In this document: positions 25,803 through 34,524 of the stretch, piece by piece
Position numbering within the stretch: position 1 is the stretch's first letter
How the letters are laid out: every line of letters begins with the position of its first letter
Source of the DNA: CSP1-4 sp963777975
Lineage (GTDB): Bacteria; Chloroflexota; Limnocylindria; Limnocylindrales; CSP1-4
Direction: 5' to 3'
Assembly (NCBI GenBank): GCA_963777975.1
Contig: CAVZSO010000010.1
Coordinates: 1-64,000, forward strand
DNA length: 64,000 nt
The notes under the pieces: generated by a model
What the model saw: only the letters and a program-made list of their open reading frames with translations
The model's database searches: none
What the model was told of the DNA's origin: nothing
Position numbers and translations under genes: made by a program

Positions 25803-27237
25803 ATGACTCGTAATGGATCCACTCAGAGGCCCAAGAGCCGGCGGCGGTTCGCGCCGCTCGCTGCGGTGGTGCTTGCCGCCATCCTGGCGGCCGCCTGCGC
25901 ACAGCCCGGTGCCGTAGAAACGCAGGTACCGTCGCCGAGCGCGGCTGCCCCGTCGGGCAGCACTGCGGCGAGCACGCAACCCTCAGCCAGCACGGCGACG
26001 CGCCCAGATTGCGGGACCGATCCCGTCGAACTCAACGCCGTCTTCGAGACCGGCTTCCCAACGGTTCCAGCGCTCGCCGACGAGTTCAGCAAGCAGTACC
26101 CCAATGTGACCTTCAAGGTCAGTCAGGACCAGTTCGCCAACCTCGTCAACTCGACGCCACGGCTGCTGTCGAGCGACAACCCGCCGGACCTCATCCGGCT
26201 GCCCACGCTGATCTCGCTTGTCAAGGACGGGCTGCTCAAGAATCTGGATGAATACGCGACCGCATTCGGTTGGGACAAGTGGCCAGCGGCGGCGCTTGCT
26301 CCGAACCGCGTCGACACCTCGAACTTCACGCGCGGTTCCGGCTCGCTCTATGCGGCCGGCTTGAACAACAGCCTGACCGGCGTGTTCTATGACAAGCGGC
26401 TGGCCGAGCAGATCGGGATGACCGCTCCGCCTGCGACAGTCGAAGAGTTCGAGGCGCTCCTGGCCAAAGCCAAGGCCGCCAAATTGCTCCCGATCATGCA
26501 ATGGAACGATTCCAAGAGCGGTGGCGGGCTCGCCTTCCCGCTCCAGCAGCTGATGGCGGCCTACGGTCCGACGCAGCCCATCAACGACTGGGTTTTCCAG
26601 AAGCCCGGGGCCTCCATCGACACGGCGAGCAACCTGGAAGCGGCCCAGCACCTCCAGCAGTGGATCGAGGCTGGATACTTCCCCAAGGACGTGAATGCCA
26701 TCGGCTACACCGATGCGAACGCGCGCTTCGGCAAGGGCGAGGGCGTCTTCATGTTCAACGGCGATTGGCAGGATGGGGGCTACGACAAGGACCTGGCAGG
26801 CAACATCGGATTCTTCGCCTTCCCGTCCGCCCAGGGTGGCACGGCCGGGATGTCCTCGCCACTGACCTTCGGCATCGCCGCCAACGCCAAGCACGCTGAC
26901 TGTGCAGCGTTCTTCTTCGACTGGGTCGCCACCAACGACTCGGCCCGTCAGATCAACGTCAAGGGCTTTGGTTCCAACCCAGGCGGTCCGGCGGATCTCG
27001 CGATCCCGCCCGTGGCGGAAGGTTCGGTGACGAACGACACACTGGCGGCAGGTTCCCAGGTCGCGAAGTCGAACGGCCTGATGGACTTCATCGCCAACGC
27101 CACCGGCGCCATCTTCCTGGGACCCGAGGGCTGGACGCCGAATCTTGCAGAAGATGGTCGGAGGCAAACTGGACGCCGCCGGCCTCCTGAAGGCCGTCCA
27201 GGCAGAGTACGAGAAGGAGCTGGCCGAGCAGCAGTGA
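25803..27237 (+). CDS. Sugar ABC transporter substrate-binding lipoprotein, frameshift near 27145
   Basis: Extracellular solute-binding protein, family 1 (CUT1 type), for an oligosaccharide. Signal A-A-V-V-L-A-A-I-L-A-A-A-C with lipid-anchoring Cys near residue 32, then a Ser/Ala/Pro-rich linker to ~65. The body shows D-E-F-S-K-Q-Y-P-N-V-T-F, P-D-L-I-R-L-P-T, F-Y-D-K-R-L-A-E-Q-I-G and G-V-F-M-F-N-G-D-W-Q. Near 27145 one extra T moves the frame; without it the protein ends naturally ...E-Y-E-K-E-L-A-E-Q-Q at TGA 27235-27237. GGAGGAGG six bases before the ATG is the strongest Shine-Dalgarno in the window, fitting high expression. Confidence 0.92.
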
Positions 27238-27267
27238 TCGGCACCGTTCACGGCAATGGCATGACGA

Positions 27268-27301
27268 ACGGCCGACGGTGACGACTGCCACCGTCGGCCG
27301 T
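27268..27301 (+). promoter_or_regulatory. 13-bp perfect hairpin at the binding-protein/permease junction
   Basis: Arms ACGGCCGACGGTG (27268-27280) and CACCGTCGGCCGT (27289-27301), loop ACGACTGC. It begins 31 bases after the binding-protein stop, and the annotated GTG start (27278-27280) of the permease is the end of its 5' arm. Likely protects the upstream mRNA 3' end and/or limits permease translation. No T-run follows, so full termination is unlikely. Confidence 0.75.
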
Positions 27302-28198
27302 CTCAAGTCCCGGCGGAAGTCCCTGACCAGGGTGGTCCGCCGGGACACGGCCATCGGCTGGCTGTTCGTCCTGCCAGCGCTCGCCATCTACGCCGTCTTC
27401 GTGCTGCAGCCACTCGTCCTGACCGTCCAATACTCGTTCTACAAGTGGGACGGCGTCGGTCCCGCGACATGGGTCGGCCTATCGAACTATGGCTTGATCC
27501 TGAACGATCCGACGCTGCTCGGGTCGATCTTCAACGCATTCCGGCTGGTGATCTTCTTCAGCATCATCCCGGTCGGACTCGGCCTCATCGTGGCGAGCAT
27601 CATCCACCGGGTGGCGATGGGCCGCTTCGGGACGGTCGCCAGGACGGTCCTCTTCCTGCCGCAAGTCATCCCGCTCGTGGCCGCGGGCATCATCTGGGGC
27701 TGGCTGCTCTCAGCTCCAGGGCTGGTCAATCAAGGCCTCACCGCCATCGGTCTCGGCGGCGTGACCCGCGCGTGGCTGGGCGACTTCGACACGGCCTTGC
27801 CCGCCGTTGGCGTCATCGGCGTCTGGGTCCTGCTTGGTTTCTGCACCGTTCTGCTGTTGACGGGTATCGGCAAGATCGACCAAGCGCTGTACGAGGCGGC
27901 GCGTATCGACGGTGCGACCTGGTTCCAGGAGTTCCGGGCCATCACGATCCCGAGTCTTCGTTACGAGATCGGCGTTTGCCTGACCGTGACCATCATCGCC
28001 GCACTCGCTGCCTTCGACATCGTGTACGTGGCGACTGGCGGTGGGCCCGGCAACGCTACGGCGGTCCCGGGCATCCAGATCTACTACACGGCGTTCCTCG
28101 AGAGGCAGGTCGGACAGGCCTCGGCGCTGGCGGTGGCGCTGATGTTCTTGGTCCTGGTCGTCGTTCTGCCCATCCAGCGCATGACACGGGAGCGCTGA
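27278..28198 (+). CDS. Sugar ABC transporter permease (MalF-like)
   Basis: Inner-membrane permease of a CUT1 importer, six predicted membrane helices. The cytoplasmic coupling EAA loop E-A-A-R-I-D-G-A-T-W-F-Q-E-F-R-A-I-T-I-P is at ~residues 205-224, and the N-terminal helix follows a basic stretch (I-G-W-L-F-V-L-P-A-L). The GTG at 27278 lies inside the 5' arm of a 13-bp hairpin; an in-frame GTG at 27332 would leave the hairpin fully intergenic and still give a complete first helix. Three bases separate it from the second permease. No ATPase gene is in the operon, so a shared MsiK/MalK-type ATPase elsewhere is expected. Confidence 0.92.
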   Translation: MTTATVGRLKSRRKSLTRVVRRDTAIGWLFVLPALAIYAVFVLQPLVLTVQYSFYKWDGVGPATWVGLSNYGLILNDPTLLGSIFNAFRLVIFFSIIPVGLGLIVASIIHRVAMGRFGTVARTVLFLPQVIPLVAAGIIWGWLLSAPGLVNQGLTAIGLGGVTRAWLGDFDTALPAVGVIGVWVLLGFCTVLLLTGIGKIDQALYEAARIDGATWFQEFRAITIPSLRYEIGVCLTVTIIAALAAFDIVYVATGGGPGNATAVPGIQIYYTAFLERQVGQASALAVALMFLVLVVVLPIQRMTRER

Positions 28199-28201
28199 GC
28201 G

Positions 28202-29026
28202 ATGCGGGTACCCCGCAGCGAGCTATACGCTGGCCGCGCGCTTCTCGTCGTGCTGATGGCGATCATCATCCTGCCCTTCATCAGCATCTTCGTGACCGCG
28301 CTCCATCCTTCGGGGTCGCTGCCGAGCGGCCTGGACTGGCCAGCGGATCCGCAGTGGGGCAACTTCGTGGAGGCCTTCGAGGTCGCCAACATGACCGCAC
28401 TGCTGGCCTCGAGCATCTTCATCGTGGTGATGGTCGTGCCGATCGCCCTCGTCATCGCCACGATGGCCGGCTTTGCCATCGGTCTCTTGCGCATCCCCGG
28501 AGGTCGCCTGATCCTGCTGCTCTTCATCTTCGGACTGACGCTGCCGTTCGAAGGCATCATCACGCCCCTCTACTACATCGTGCGTCAGATGGGCTTCCTC
28601 AACACGCGCCTTGCCATCGTCCTGCCCTTGATCGCCTTGTTCATGCCTTTCGCAGTCTTCTGGATGCGCGCGCACTTCGTTAACATGCCCGGCGACCTGA
28701 CGGAGGCAGCGCGTGTCGATGGCGCTAGCACCTGGGACCTCTTCTGGAGGATCCATGTGCCGCTCGCGCGGGCGCCGATCGCCTCGCTCGGGATCCTGAT
28801 GGCCATCTGGACGTGGAACCAATTCCTGCTTGCGCTGGTTCTGGTCGAGGATCCGACGCAGCGGACCATGGCTGGTGCGCTTGGCGCGTTCCAGGGCCAC
28901 TACGCGACCGATGTTCCCCTGCTCAGCGCGGGCACGATCCTGATCCTGCTGCCCACGCTCATCGTCTTCATCCTCTTCCAGCGGCACATCATCAATTCCC
29001 TGTTGCAGGGATCCGTGAAGGGCTGA
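28202..29026 (+). CDS. Sugar ABC transporter permease (MalG-like)
   Basis: Second CUT1 permease, 274 residues and six predicted helices. The EAA loop is E-A-A-R-V-D-G-A-S-T-W-D-L-F-W-R-I-H-V-P at ~175-194, the site that docks on the ATPase. The loop before it (F-M-P-F-A-V-F-W-M-R-A-H-F) and the C-terminal Q-R-H-I-I-N-S-L-L-Q-G-S-V-K-G are typical of MalG/UgpE relatives. It pairs with the upstream MalF-like protein. Confidence 0.93.
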   Translation: MRVPRSELYAGRALLVVLMAIIILPFISIFVTALHPSGSLPSGLDWPADPQWGNFVEAFEVANMTALLASSIFIVVMVVPIALVIATMAGFAIGLLRIPGGRLILLLFIFGLTLPFEGIITPLYYIVRQMGFLNTRLAIVLPLIALFMPFAVFWMRAHFVNMPGDLTEAARVDGASTWDLFWRIHVPLARAPIASLGILMAIWTWNQFLLALVLVEDPTQRTMAGALGAFQGHYATDVPLLSAGTILILLPTLIVFILFQRHIINSLLQGSVKG

Positions 29027-29061
29027 CCGAGCTGTCCGACCGACGCGCCGAATCGCCTGAC

Positions 29062-30261
29062 GTGACCGAGGAGCTCGAGCTCTCTGACGGTCGACACGTG
29101 CGCGGCTTCGTCGACGAAGGCTACGGGCCTGTCTTCGATGCCTTCGTCGCCGGCTTCGTCGACCGCCAGGACGTCGGCGCGGGCTGCAGCGCGTACGTCG
29201 ATGGGAGGCTTGTCGTCGACCTGTCGGGCGGCCTCGCGGATCAGCGTTCACAGCGGCCTTGGCTTCCTGACACGACCGCGGTGACCTTCTCCTGTTCCAA
29301 GGGCGTGCTGGCGATCTGCGTCTGCCTTCTCGTGCAAGAGGGTCGTCTCGACCTTGACGTGCCGATCGCCGTGTACTGGCCAACGTTCGGCAAGCATGGC
29401 AAGTCGGCCATCACCATCCGCGATGCGATGAGCCATCGTGCGGGCCTGCCAGCCCTCGACGTCGACCTGACCCTGGACCAGGTGCTCGCGTGGGACCCGG
29501 TCATCAGGGCGATCGAGGCGCAGCAGCCCATCTACCCGCCGACGGCCGGCCACTTCTATCACGCTATGGTGTTCGGGTGGCTCGTTGGCGAGGTCATCCG
29601 ATGCGTGACTGGCCAGACGCCCGGCCGGTACTTCCGCCAGGCCGTCGGCGATCGCCTGGACCTCAGGACCTGGATCGGGCTCCCGCAAGCCGAGCGGTCA
29701 TCAGTCGCCTGGATGGAGGCGCCGCTCCCAGACGAAGCGTCGGAGGCGGCGCGCGAGAGTGCCCGCATCGTCCGTGAGAACTCGCTCATCGAGCGGAGCC
29801 TGACGATGGGTGGCGCTTTCGCGTTCCCGGCTGCCGACGGCTACGTCACGTTCAACGATCCGGCCATCCAGGCTGCCGAGATCCCGGCTGCGAACGGCAT
29901 CAGCACGGCCGAGTCGCTGGCACGGCTCTACGGCGCCTGCGTCTCGGCCGTCGATGGGCCGCCGCTCCTCGCCCCGCTCACGATCGTAGACGCGACACGC
30001 GTCCTCGCGGCAGGGCCGCAGCTCTCGGGCATGCCAGACGATGGCTCTCGATGGGGGACGGGGTTCCAGCTGTCGTCGCCGCCATCGCAGCCGATGCTCG
30101 GGTCGGCGAGCTTCGGTCATGCTGGCGCTGGAGGGCAACTCGCCTTCGCTGACGCCGAGCACAAGGTCGGCTTCGCCTATCTGAGCAACCAGATGGGTGG
30201 CTATGGCGACCGCCGGGCCAGCGCGCTGACCGACGCCCTCGGCGCCGTCCTCGCCATCTGA
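29062..30261 (+). CDS. Serine hydrolase, beta-lactamase/class C esterase family
   Basis: A ~399-residue protein of the Beta-lactamase (PF00144-type) family, which includes esterases, transesterases and D-amino peptidases. The nucleophile motif S-C-S-K (S-x2-K) sits near residue 77 in V-T-F-S-C-S-K-G-V-L; a Y-H-A-M region may supply the catalytic Tyr, and G-H-A-G-A-G-G replaces the K-T-G box, as in esterase-like members. No signal peptide, so it should be cytosolic. GTG at 29062 is the first plausible start after the permease; no clear ribosome-binding site. Its position between the transporter and a glucoside phosphorylase suggests it removes an acyl or ester group from the imported sugar; this is inference. 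Confidence 0.8.
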   Translation: MTEELELSDGRHVRGFVDEGYGPVFDAFVAGFVDRQDVGAGCSAYVDGRLVVDLSGGLADQRSQRPWLPDTTAVTFSCSKGVLAICVCLLVQEGRLDLDVPIAVYWPTFGKHGKSAITIRDAMSHRAGLPALDVDLTLDQVLAWDPVIRAIEAQQPIYPPTAGHFYHAMVFGWLVGEVIRCVTGQTPGRYFRQAVGDRLDLRTWIGLPQAERSSVAWMEAPLPDEASEAARESARIVRENSLIERSLTMGGAFAFPAADGYVTFNDPAIQAAEIPAANGISTAESLARLYGACVSAVDGPPLLAPLTIVDATRVLAAGPQLSGMPDDGSRWGTGFQLSSPPSQPMLGSASFGHAGAGGQLAFADAEHKVGFAYLSNQMGGYGDRRASALTDALGAVLAI

Positions 30262-30267
30262 TCACGG

Positions 30268-31743
30268 ATGATCCAGACCACGCGGACCCTGATTGCCGCG
30301 AGACCGCAGCTCCTGACCTATCCCGACTCGCTCGGCGGCGACCTCGCATCGCTCGCCGCCCAGCTCGAAGGCCCACTGGAGGGGCTGTTCCGCGGCGTGC
30401 ACATCCTGCCGCCCTTCCCGTCCTCGGCGGACCGAGGGTTCGCGCCGATCACATACGGTGAGATCGACCCCAAGTTCGGGACATGGGGCGACATCGACCG
30501 CATCGCGGAACGCTACGACGTCGTTCTCGACCTGATGATCAACCATCTCTCCCGCCAGAGCCGTGAATTCCAGGACTTCGCGCGTCGTGGTCGTCAGTCC
30601 CCCTACGCCGATCTGTTCATCACCTTGGATAAGGTCTGGCCGTCAGGAGATGCGCCGCCGGATGACGTCGCGCAGATCCATCTGCGGAAGCCTGAGTCGC
30701 CCTTCTCGTCGATCACCGTCGCGGAGACCGGTCAAAGAGAGAGGGTCTGGACGTCATTCGGGACTGCGACATGGTCCGAACAGATCGACCTCGACGTCCA
30801 GGCGCCGGCCACCCGCGCCCTGATCACGGATTGGCTGGGCGCCCTGGCCTCCCACGGCGTTCGTGTCGTACGGCTCGACGCCGTCGGATACGTCATCAAG
30901 AAGCCTGGGACGAGCTGCTTCATGGTCGAGCCCGAGATCTGGGAGTTCCTCGATTGGGTGACGGACGTGGCGGGCTCGCGTGGGCTGACCGTCCTTCCGG
31001 AGATCCACGATAGCTACGCCACCCACGAACGTCTCTCGGCCCACGGCATGTGGACGTACGACTTCGTCCTGCCCGGACTGGTGCTCCATGCCTTCCACAC
31101 CGGCGAGACGGCTCGGCTCGCCTCACACCTCGCCCGCTCGCCGAGGCGGCAGTTCACCATGCTCGACTGCCATGATGGCATCCCCGTCCGTCCAGACCTG
31201 GACGGCATCCTGGATCCTGCAGAGCAACGTGCCTTGGCGGATCGCATCGAGCGTCGGGGTGGGAACGTCAACCGCACCATGTCTGGTGGATCGGCCCAGA
31301 GCATCGATGTCCACCAACTCAATTGCACCTACTACTCGGCACTCGATGGCGATGACGATCGTTTCGTCGCAGCACGAGCGATCCAGCTCTTCGCGCGAGG
31401 CATCCCCCAGATCTATTACATGGGGATGCTTGCCGGAGAGAACGATGAGGCGTCGGTCGAGCGCACCGGCGAAGGGCGCGCGATCAACCGTCACGACTAT
31501 ACGCAGGCTGAGATCGATACCGCCCGGCTGCGACCGGTCGTCTCGCGGACATTGAGCCTGATCCACTTGCGGAACAGCCACCCAGCCTTCGATGGTGACC
31601 TTGAGGTCGATGTGACTGGCCGCCACGAGCTCCGCTTACGTTGGCGGGCGGGGCGCGCGACCTGCTCGCTGACGGTGGATCTGATGTCTGGGCGCACGAC
31701 CATCACCGACAAGCGTGCGGGCGCCGAGGCCGCGCCGGTGTAA
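30268..31743 (+). CDS. Sucrose phosphorylase-like glycoside phosphorylase (GH13_18)
   Basis: A 491-residue (beta/alpha)8 enzyme that would split an alpha-glucoside with phosphate to glucose-1-phosphate. V-V-R-L-D-A-V-G-Y-V-I-K-K-P-G-T-S-C-F contains the catalytic Asp nucleophile, V-L-P-E-I-H-D the acid/base Glu, and M-L-D-C-H-D-G-I-P-V the third acidic residue; N-C-T-Y-Y-S-A-L and G-I-P-Q-I-Y-Y-M-G are family strings. The P-E-I-H-D variant and following segments look closer to sucrose-6F-phosphate-phosphorylase-type members than to bifidobacterial sucrose phosphorylase, but the acceptor (fructose, fructose-6-phosphate, glycerate, glycerol) cannot be fixed. Six bases after the serine hydrolase. 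Last gene of the LacI/ABC operon. Confidence 0.88.
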   Translation: MIQTTRTLIAARPQLLTYPDSLGGDLASLAAQLEGPLEGLFRGVHILPPFPSSADRGFAPITYGEIDPKFGTWGDIDRIAERYDVVLDLMINHLSRQSREFQDFARRGRQSPYADLFITLDKVWPSGDAPPDDVAQIHLRKPESPFSSITVAETGQRERVWTSFGTATWSEQIDLDVQAPATRALITDWLGALASHGVRVVRLDAVGYVIKKPGTSCFMVEPEIWEFLDWVTDVAGSRGLTVLPEIHDSYATHERLSAHGMWTYDFVLPGLVLHAFHTGETARLASHLARSPRRQFTMLDCHDGIPVRPDLDGILDPAEQRALADRIERRGGNVNRTMSGGSAQSIDVHQLNCTYYSALDGDDDRFVAARAIQLFARGIPQIYYMGMLAGENDEASVERTGEGRAINRHDYTQAEIDTARLRPVVSRTLSLIHLRNSHPAFDGDLEVDVTGRHELRLRWRAGRATCSLTVDLMSGRTTITDKRAGAEAAPV

Positions 31744-31768
31744 AAGGGCCGCACCGGCCTGTTCCTCC

Positions 31769-33409
31769 TCAGCCAGCGTCGGTCGTGACCACGATCCGAT
31801 GCCAGCCGGTCGAGCCGGACGGTAGCGGCGGCGTTTCGTCGCCGGACTGCATGGCGCCATCGCCATCGGTGGCCCTGACGGCGATCTCCATCGAGCCAGA
31901 CGCAGGGGCTGTCAGGTCGGCGCGCCAGCGGACCCAGGTCAGCTCGCCGAGGGGCGGCGTGACGGCATCTTCGAGCTCCGCGTCGAGCCATGTCTGGCCG
32001 CCATCAGGGCTGACCTCGACGCGCGCGATGCCGCGATCGCCGGAGAAGGCGACACCGTAGGCCGTGAACGGCGCCGATGCCGCCACCGACGCCTGGCTCA
32101 ACGGCCAATCGATGCGCGACATCGTCCGCACATAGGCATCTGGGTCCCACCCGCGCTGGACCCAATAGCCGTCTTCCTCGTGGTCGGCCAGCTGCATCCT
32201 GCGCACCCACTTGGGCTGCTTCATGCCGAAGCGGCCGGGGATGAGCACCCGAGCCGGGAAGCCGTGTTCCGGGGTCAGCGGCTGGTCGGCCATCAGGTAG
32301 GCGATCCAGGTGTCGGGGTGGCGAGCGACCTCGAGGGGCAGCGACTCCGTGAAGCCGTCGTCCGCCTGCCACAGGATCCAGCCCGCCTCCGGCTTGACCC
32401 CGACCCGGTCCAGGAGGTCCGAGACGCGCACGCCGCGCCACTTCTGGTTGCCGATGAGGTGATCGCCGCGGACGATGTCGGTCGAGATGCATTCCAGCGT
32501 GCGATAGGCCTCGTGGTACGGCAGGCCCTGCAGCTCGGCCAGGCCGATGCTCGCCGGCTGGTCGACGAGGCCGTCGATGACCAGCGCCCACGAGGCGGCA
32601 TCGACGGTCGTCGGGCCCAGGTTCTTGTTGACGGTGTAGAAGTCGGGCACCGGGGTCTGCGCGGGCGTCGGCCCGAAGCCACCGGGGTCGCCGGCTCCGA
32701 CCGCGGTCTGGTCGCCCTTGCGCCCGGCGGCGACGACCTGGGAGAAGAGCGACAGGAACGAGCCGGCGAATGCGGCGCCACCGACGACGAGCAGGGCGCG
32801 GCCGATGAAACCGCGGCGTGACAGGTCGCCCGCGGCTCGGCCCTGGCGAACGGTCGGTCGCTCGTCCGAGAGACCGCTCGCGGTGTCGGACCCGTCGACG
32901 GCGCCAGCGGCCCCCATCTGCACCGCTTCCGCCAACCAGGTTTCGCGCAGCCCGATGAGGAGGGTCGCGAAGACGATCGAGGCGATGACGATCGGGCCCT
33001 GGACGGCCACGCCTTCCGAGACGAGCGACGAGCCCAGAAGCCCGGCCCCGAAGACGGGCAGGACGATGAGCTCGACGACGGCCAGCGCGCTGAGGGCGAT
33101 GGCAGCGGCCGCGACCACCGGCCCCAGGCGGCTCGTGGCGCGCAGGGCGAACGAGCCGAGCAGGCCGCCGGCGAGGACGATGACAGCCGCGATGCCGAGC
33201 GTCAGCAGGCCCTTGGCCAGCGGCCCGAAGGTCGAGACCATGAACTCGAACGCTGACAGCGGCAGGTAGCGGTTGAAGCCGTCGGAGATCGTCTCGATGA
33301 GCCCCGGTCGATCGGTGACCAGGCGACCGAGGATCAGGATGAGCAGCGCTGGACCGGCCGCGACGAGCCCAGCCAGGAACGCGCGGCGACCGGGTGTGGC
33401 GTCTGACAT
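31769..33409 (-). CDS. Membrane-anchored molybdopterin oxidoreductase (sulfite oxidase-like)
   Basis: A 546-residue protein. Residues ~1-165 contain four or five membrane helices; a twin-arginine-like S-R-R-G-F-I-G-R-A-L-L-V-V-G-G follows at ~205, then the molybdopterin domain with the conserved molybdenum-ligand cysteine in T-L-E-C-I-S-T-D, the R-G-V-R-V-S-D-L-L segment, and a C-terminal immunoglobulin-like dimerisation domain (R-V-E-V-S-P-D-G-G-Q-T-W). This is the architecture of YedY/SorA-related enzymes fused to a membrane module; the catalytic part should lie outside the membrane. The physiological substrate (sulfite, methionine sulfoxide or other) is unknown. Confidence 0.87.
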   Translation of the reverse strand: MSDATPGRRAFLAGLVAAGPALLILILGRLVTDRPGLIETISDGFNRYLPLSAFEFMVSTFGPLAKGLLTLGIAAVIVLAGGLLGSFALRATSRLGPVVAAAAIALSALAVVELIVLPVFGAGLLGSSLVSEGVAVQGPIVIASIVFATLLIGLRETWLAEAVQMGAAGAVDGSDTASGLSDERPTVRQGRAAGDLSRRGFIGRALLVVGGAAFAGSFLSLFSQVVAAGRKGDQTAVGAGDPGGFGPTPAQTPVPDFYTVNKNLGPTTVDAASWALVIDGLVDQPASIGLAELQGLPYHEAYRTLECISTDIVRGDHLIGNQKWRGVRVSDLLDRVGVKPEAGWILWQADDGFTESLPLEVARHPDTWIAYLMADQPLTPEHGFPARVLIPGRFGMKQPKWVRRMQLADHEEDGYWVQRGWDPDAYVRTMSRIDWPLSQASVAASAPFTAYGVAFSGDRGIARVEVSPDGGQTWLDAELEDAVTPPLGELTWVRWRADLTAPASGSMEIAVRATDGDGAMQSGDETPPLPSGSTGWHRIVVTTDAG

Positions 33410-33543
33410 GCGACTAGCCTCGCATCATCCGATGACGCCCGCATGACGCGGCACCGCTTGCCACGTCCTGGACGCCTGCTCCTTCGGGTCCGGCCTCCGT
33501 GCGCCGACCGAGCGTCGAGCCCGGTGGCCTCGCGATGTTGCGC

Positions 33544-33549
33544 TATGCT
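33544..33549 (+). promoter_or_regulatory. -10 box of plsY (leaderless)
   Basis: TATGCT, spacer CGGCGC, then ATG at 33556. This selects the ATG at 33556 over in-frame codons further upstream. Confidence 0.55.
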
Positions 33550-33555
33550 CGGCGC

Positions 33556-34185
33556 ATGTCCGACGCGTGGCTCGGCTATGGCCTGCTCTTGCTGGTCGCC
33601 TACCTCATCGGATCCATCCCGACGGGCGTCCTGGTGGCCAAGCTGACCGGCGGCGTCGACCCCCGTGAGGTCGGCAGCGGCAGGACCGGCGGCACCAACG
33701 CGCTACGGGCGATGGGCTGGACGCGCGGGGTCGCGGTCGGGCTGTTCGACGGCTGCAAGGGTGCCGTGCCGGTGCTCATCGCCATGTACTTCCATGCGCC
33801 GGACGTGGTCCTGGCGCTGGTCGGCGTGGCTGCCGTCGTCGGGGCCTGGCGCTCGATCTTCCTGGGCTTCCACGGCGGTCGTGGCGTGGCGACCGGTATC
33901 GGCGCCATGTTCGCCATCGCCCCGCTGGTCTGCATCCTGGCCGCGCCCGTGTTCCTCATCGTCATCGGGCTCAGCCGCTACGTCTCGCTCGGTTCGCTGC
34001 TCGGCTCAGCGGCCGCGGCGCTGATCATGCTCGGCTTGGTCGTGGCGGGCGTCATCCCGCCGGCCCTGCTCGTCTTCGGCATCGCCGGTGCCGTCATCGT
34101 CTGGCTGGCTCATGCCGACAACATCGACCGGCTGATCCATGGCCAGGAACGGAAGCTCTCCTTCGATCGAGGCCAACGCTCCTAA
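33556..34185 (+). CDS. plsY: Glycerol-3-phosphate acyltransferase PlsY
   Basis: Integral membrane enzyme acylating sn-1 of glycerol-3-phosphate from acyl-phosphate, the first step of phospholipid synthesis. 209 residues and five or more membrane helices. The three PlsY loops are visible: Y-L-I-G-S-I-P-T-G (loop 1), G-S-G-R-T-G-G-T-N-A-L-R (loop 2, normally G-S-G-N-x-G-A-T-N; Arg replaces Asn at its fourth position), and G-F-H-G-G-R-G-V-A-T-G (loop 3, Arg where Lys is common). The start follows from a TATGCT -10 box six bases upstream. Confidence 0.9.
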   Translation: MSDAWLGYGLLLLVAYLIGSIPTGVLVAKLTGGVDPREVGSGRTGGTNALRAMGWTRGVAVGLFDGCKGAVPVLIAMYFHAPDVVLALVGVAAVVGAWRSIFLGFHGGRGVATGIGAMFAIAPLVCILAAPVFLIVIGLSRYVSLGSLLGSAAAALIMLGLVVAGVIPPALLVFGIAGAVIVWLAHADNIDRLIHGQERKLSFDRGQRS

Positions 34186-34225
34186 GAGATCGCCCGGGCG
34201 TCGCGCCTGAGCGACGTCGAGACGC

Positions 34226-34255
34226 GCCGCGGTCGTCAGCGCCGCGGTCGTCAAC
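34226..34255. repeat. 15-bp tandem duplication
   Basis: Two head-to-tail copies of GCCGCGGTCGTCARC. The second spans the stop codon of the small membrane-protein gene (minus strand), so the duplication probably arose at its 3' end. Located in the short convergent junction after plsY. Confidence 0.6.
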
Positions 34256-34457
34256 GGCGCCGCATCGCGGCCCGGATGGTGGTCCACAGCACGGCCACGG
34301 TCCCGACCACGAGCACGATGACGACGACCGGCGCCCGACGAACCGCCTCGCCGATCGGCGGTATGAAGAGCGCGACGAGGGCGATCAGCCCGACGGCCAG
34401 CACCACGCCCACGCCGATGGCCAGGACCTTCAGCCAAGACGGCAGTGGTCGATCCAT
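34251..34457 (-). CDS. Small two-helix membrane protein, unknown
   Basis: A 68-residue protein with two hydrophobic segments (V-L-A-I-G-V-G-V-V-L-A-V-G-L-I-A-L and V-V-V-I-V-L-V-V-G-T-V-A-V-L-W) and a basic end (R-A-A-M-R-R-R). It follows nnrE by 67 bases on the same strand and has no promoter of its own that I can see, so it is probably co-transcribed. No function suggested. Confidence 0.5.
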   Translation of the reverse strand: MDRPLPSWLKVLAIGVGVVLAVGLIALVALFIPPIGEAVRRAPVVVIVLVVGTVAVLWTTIRAAMRRR

Positions 34458-34524
34458 GGCTCGGGGCCGCCTCAGCCGCAGGGTCGGACCGCGCGACCGG
34501 GTCGCGTCATGCGACCGGGGCGGA

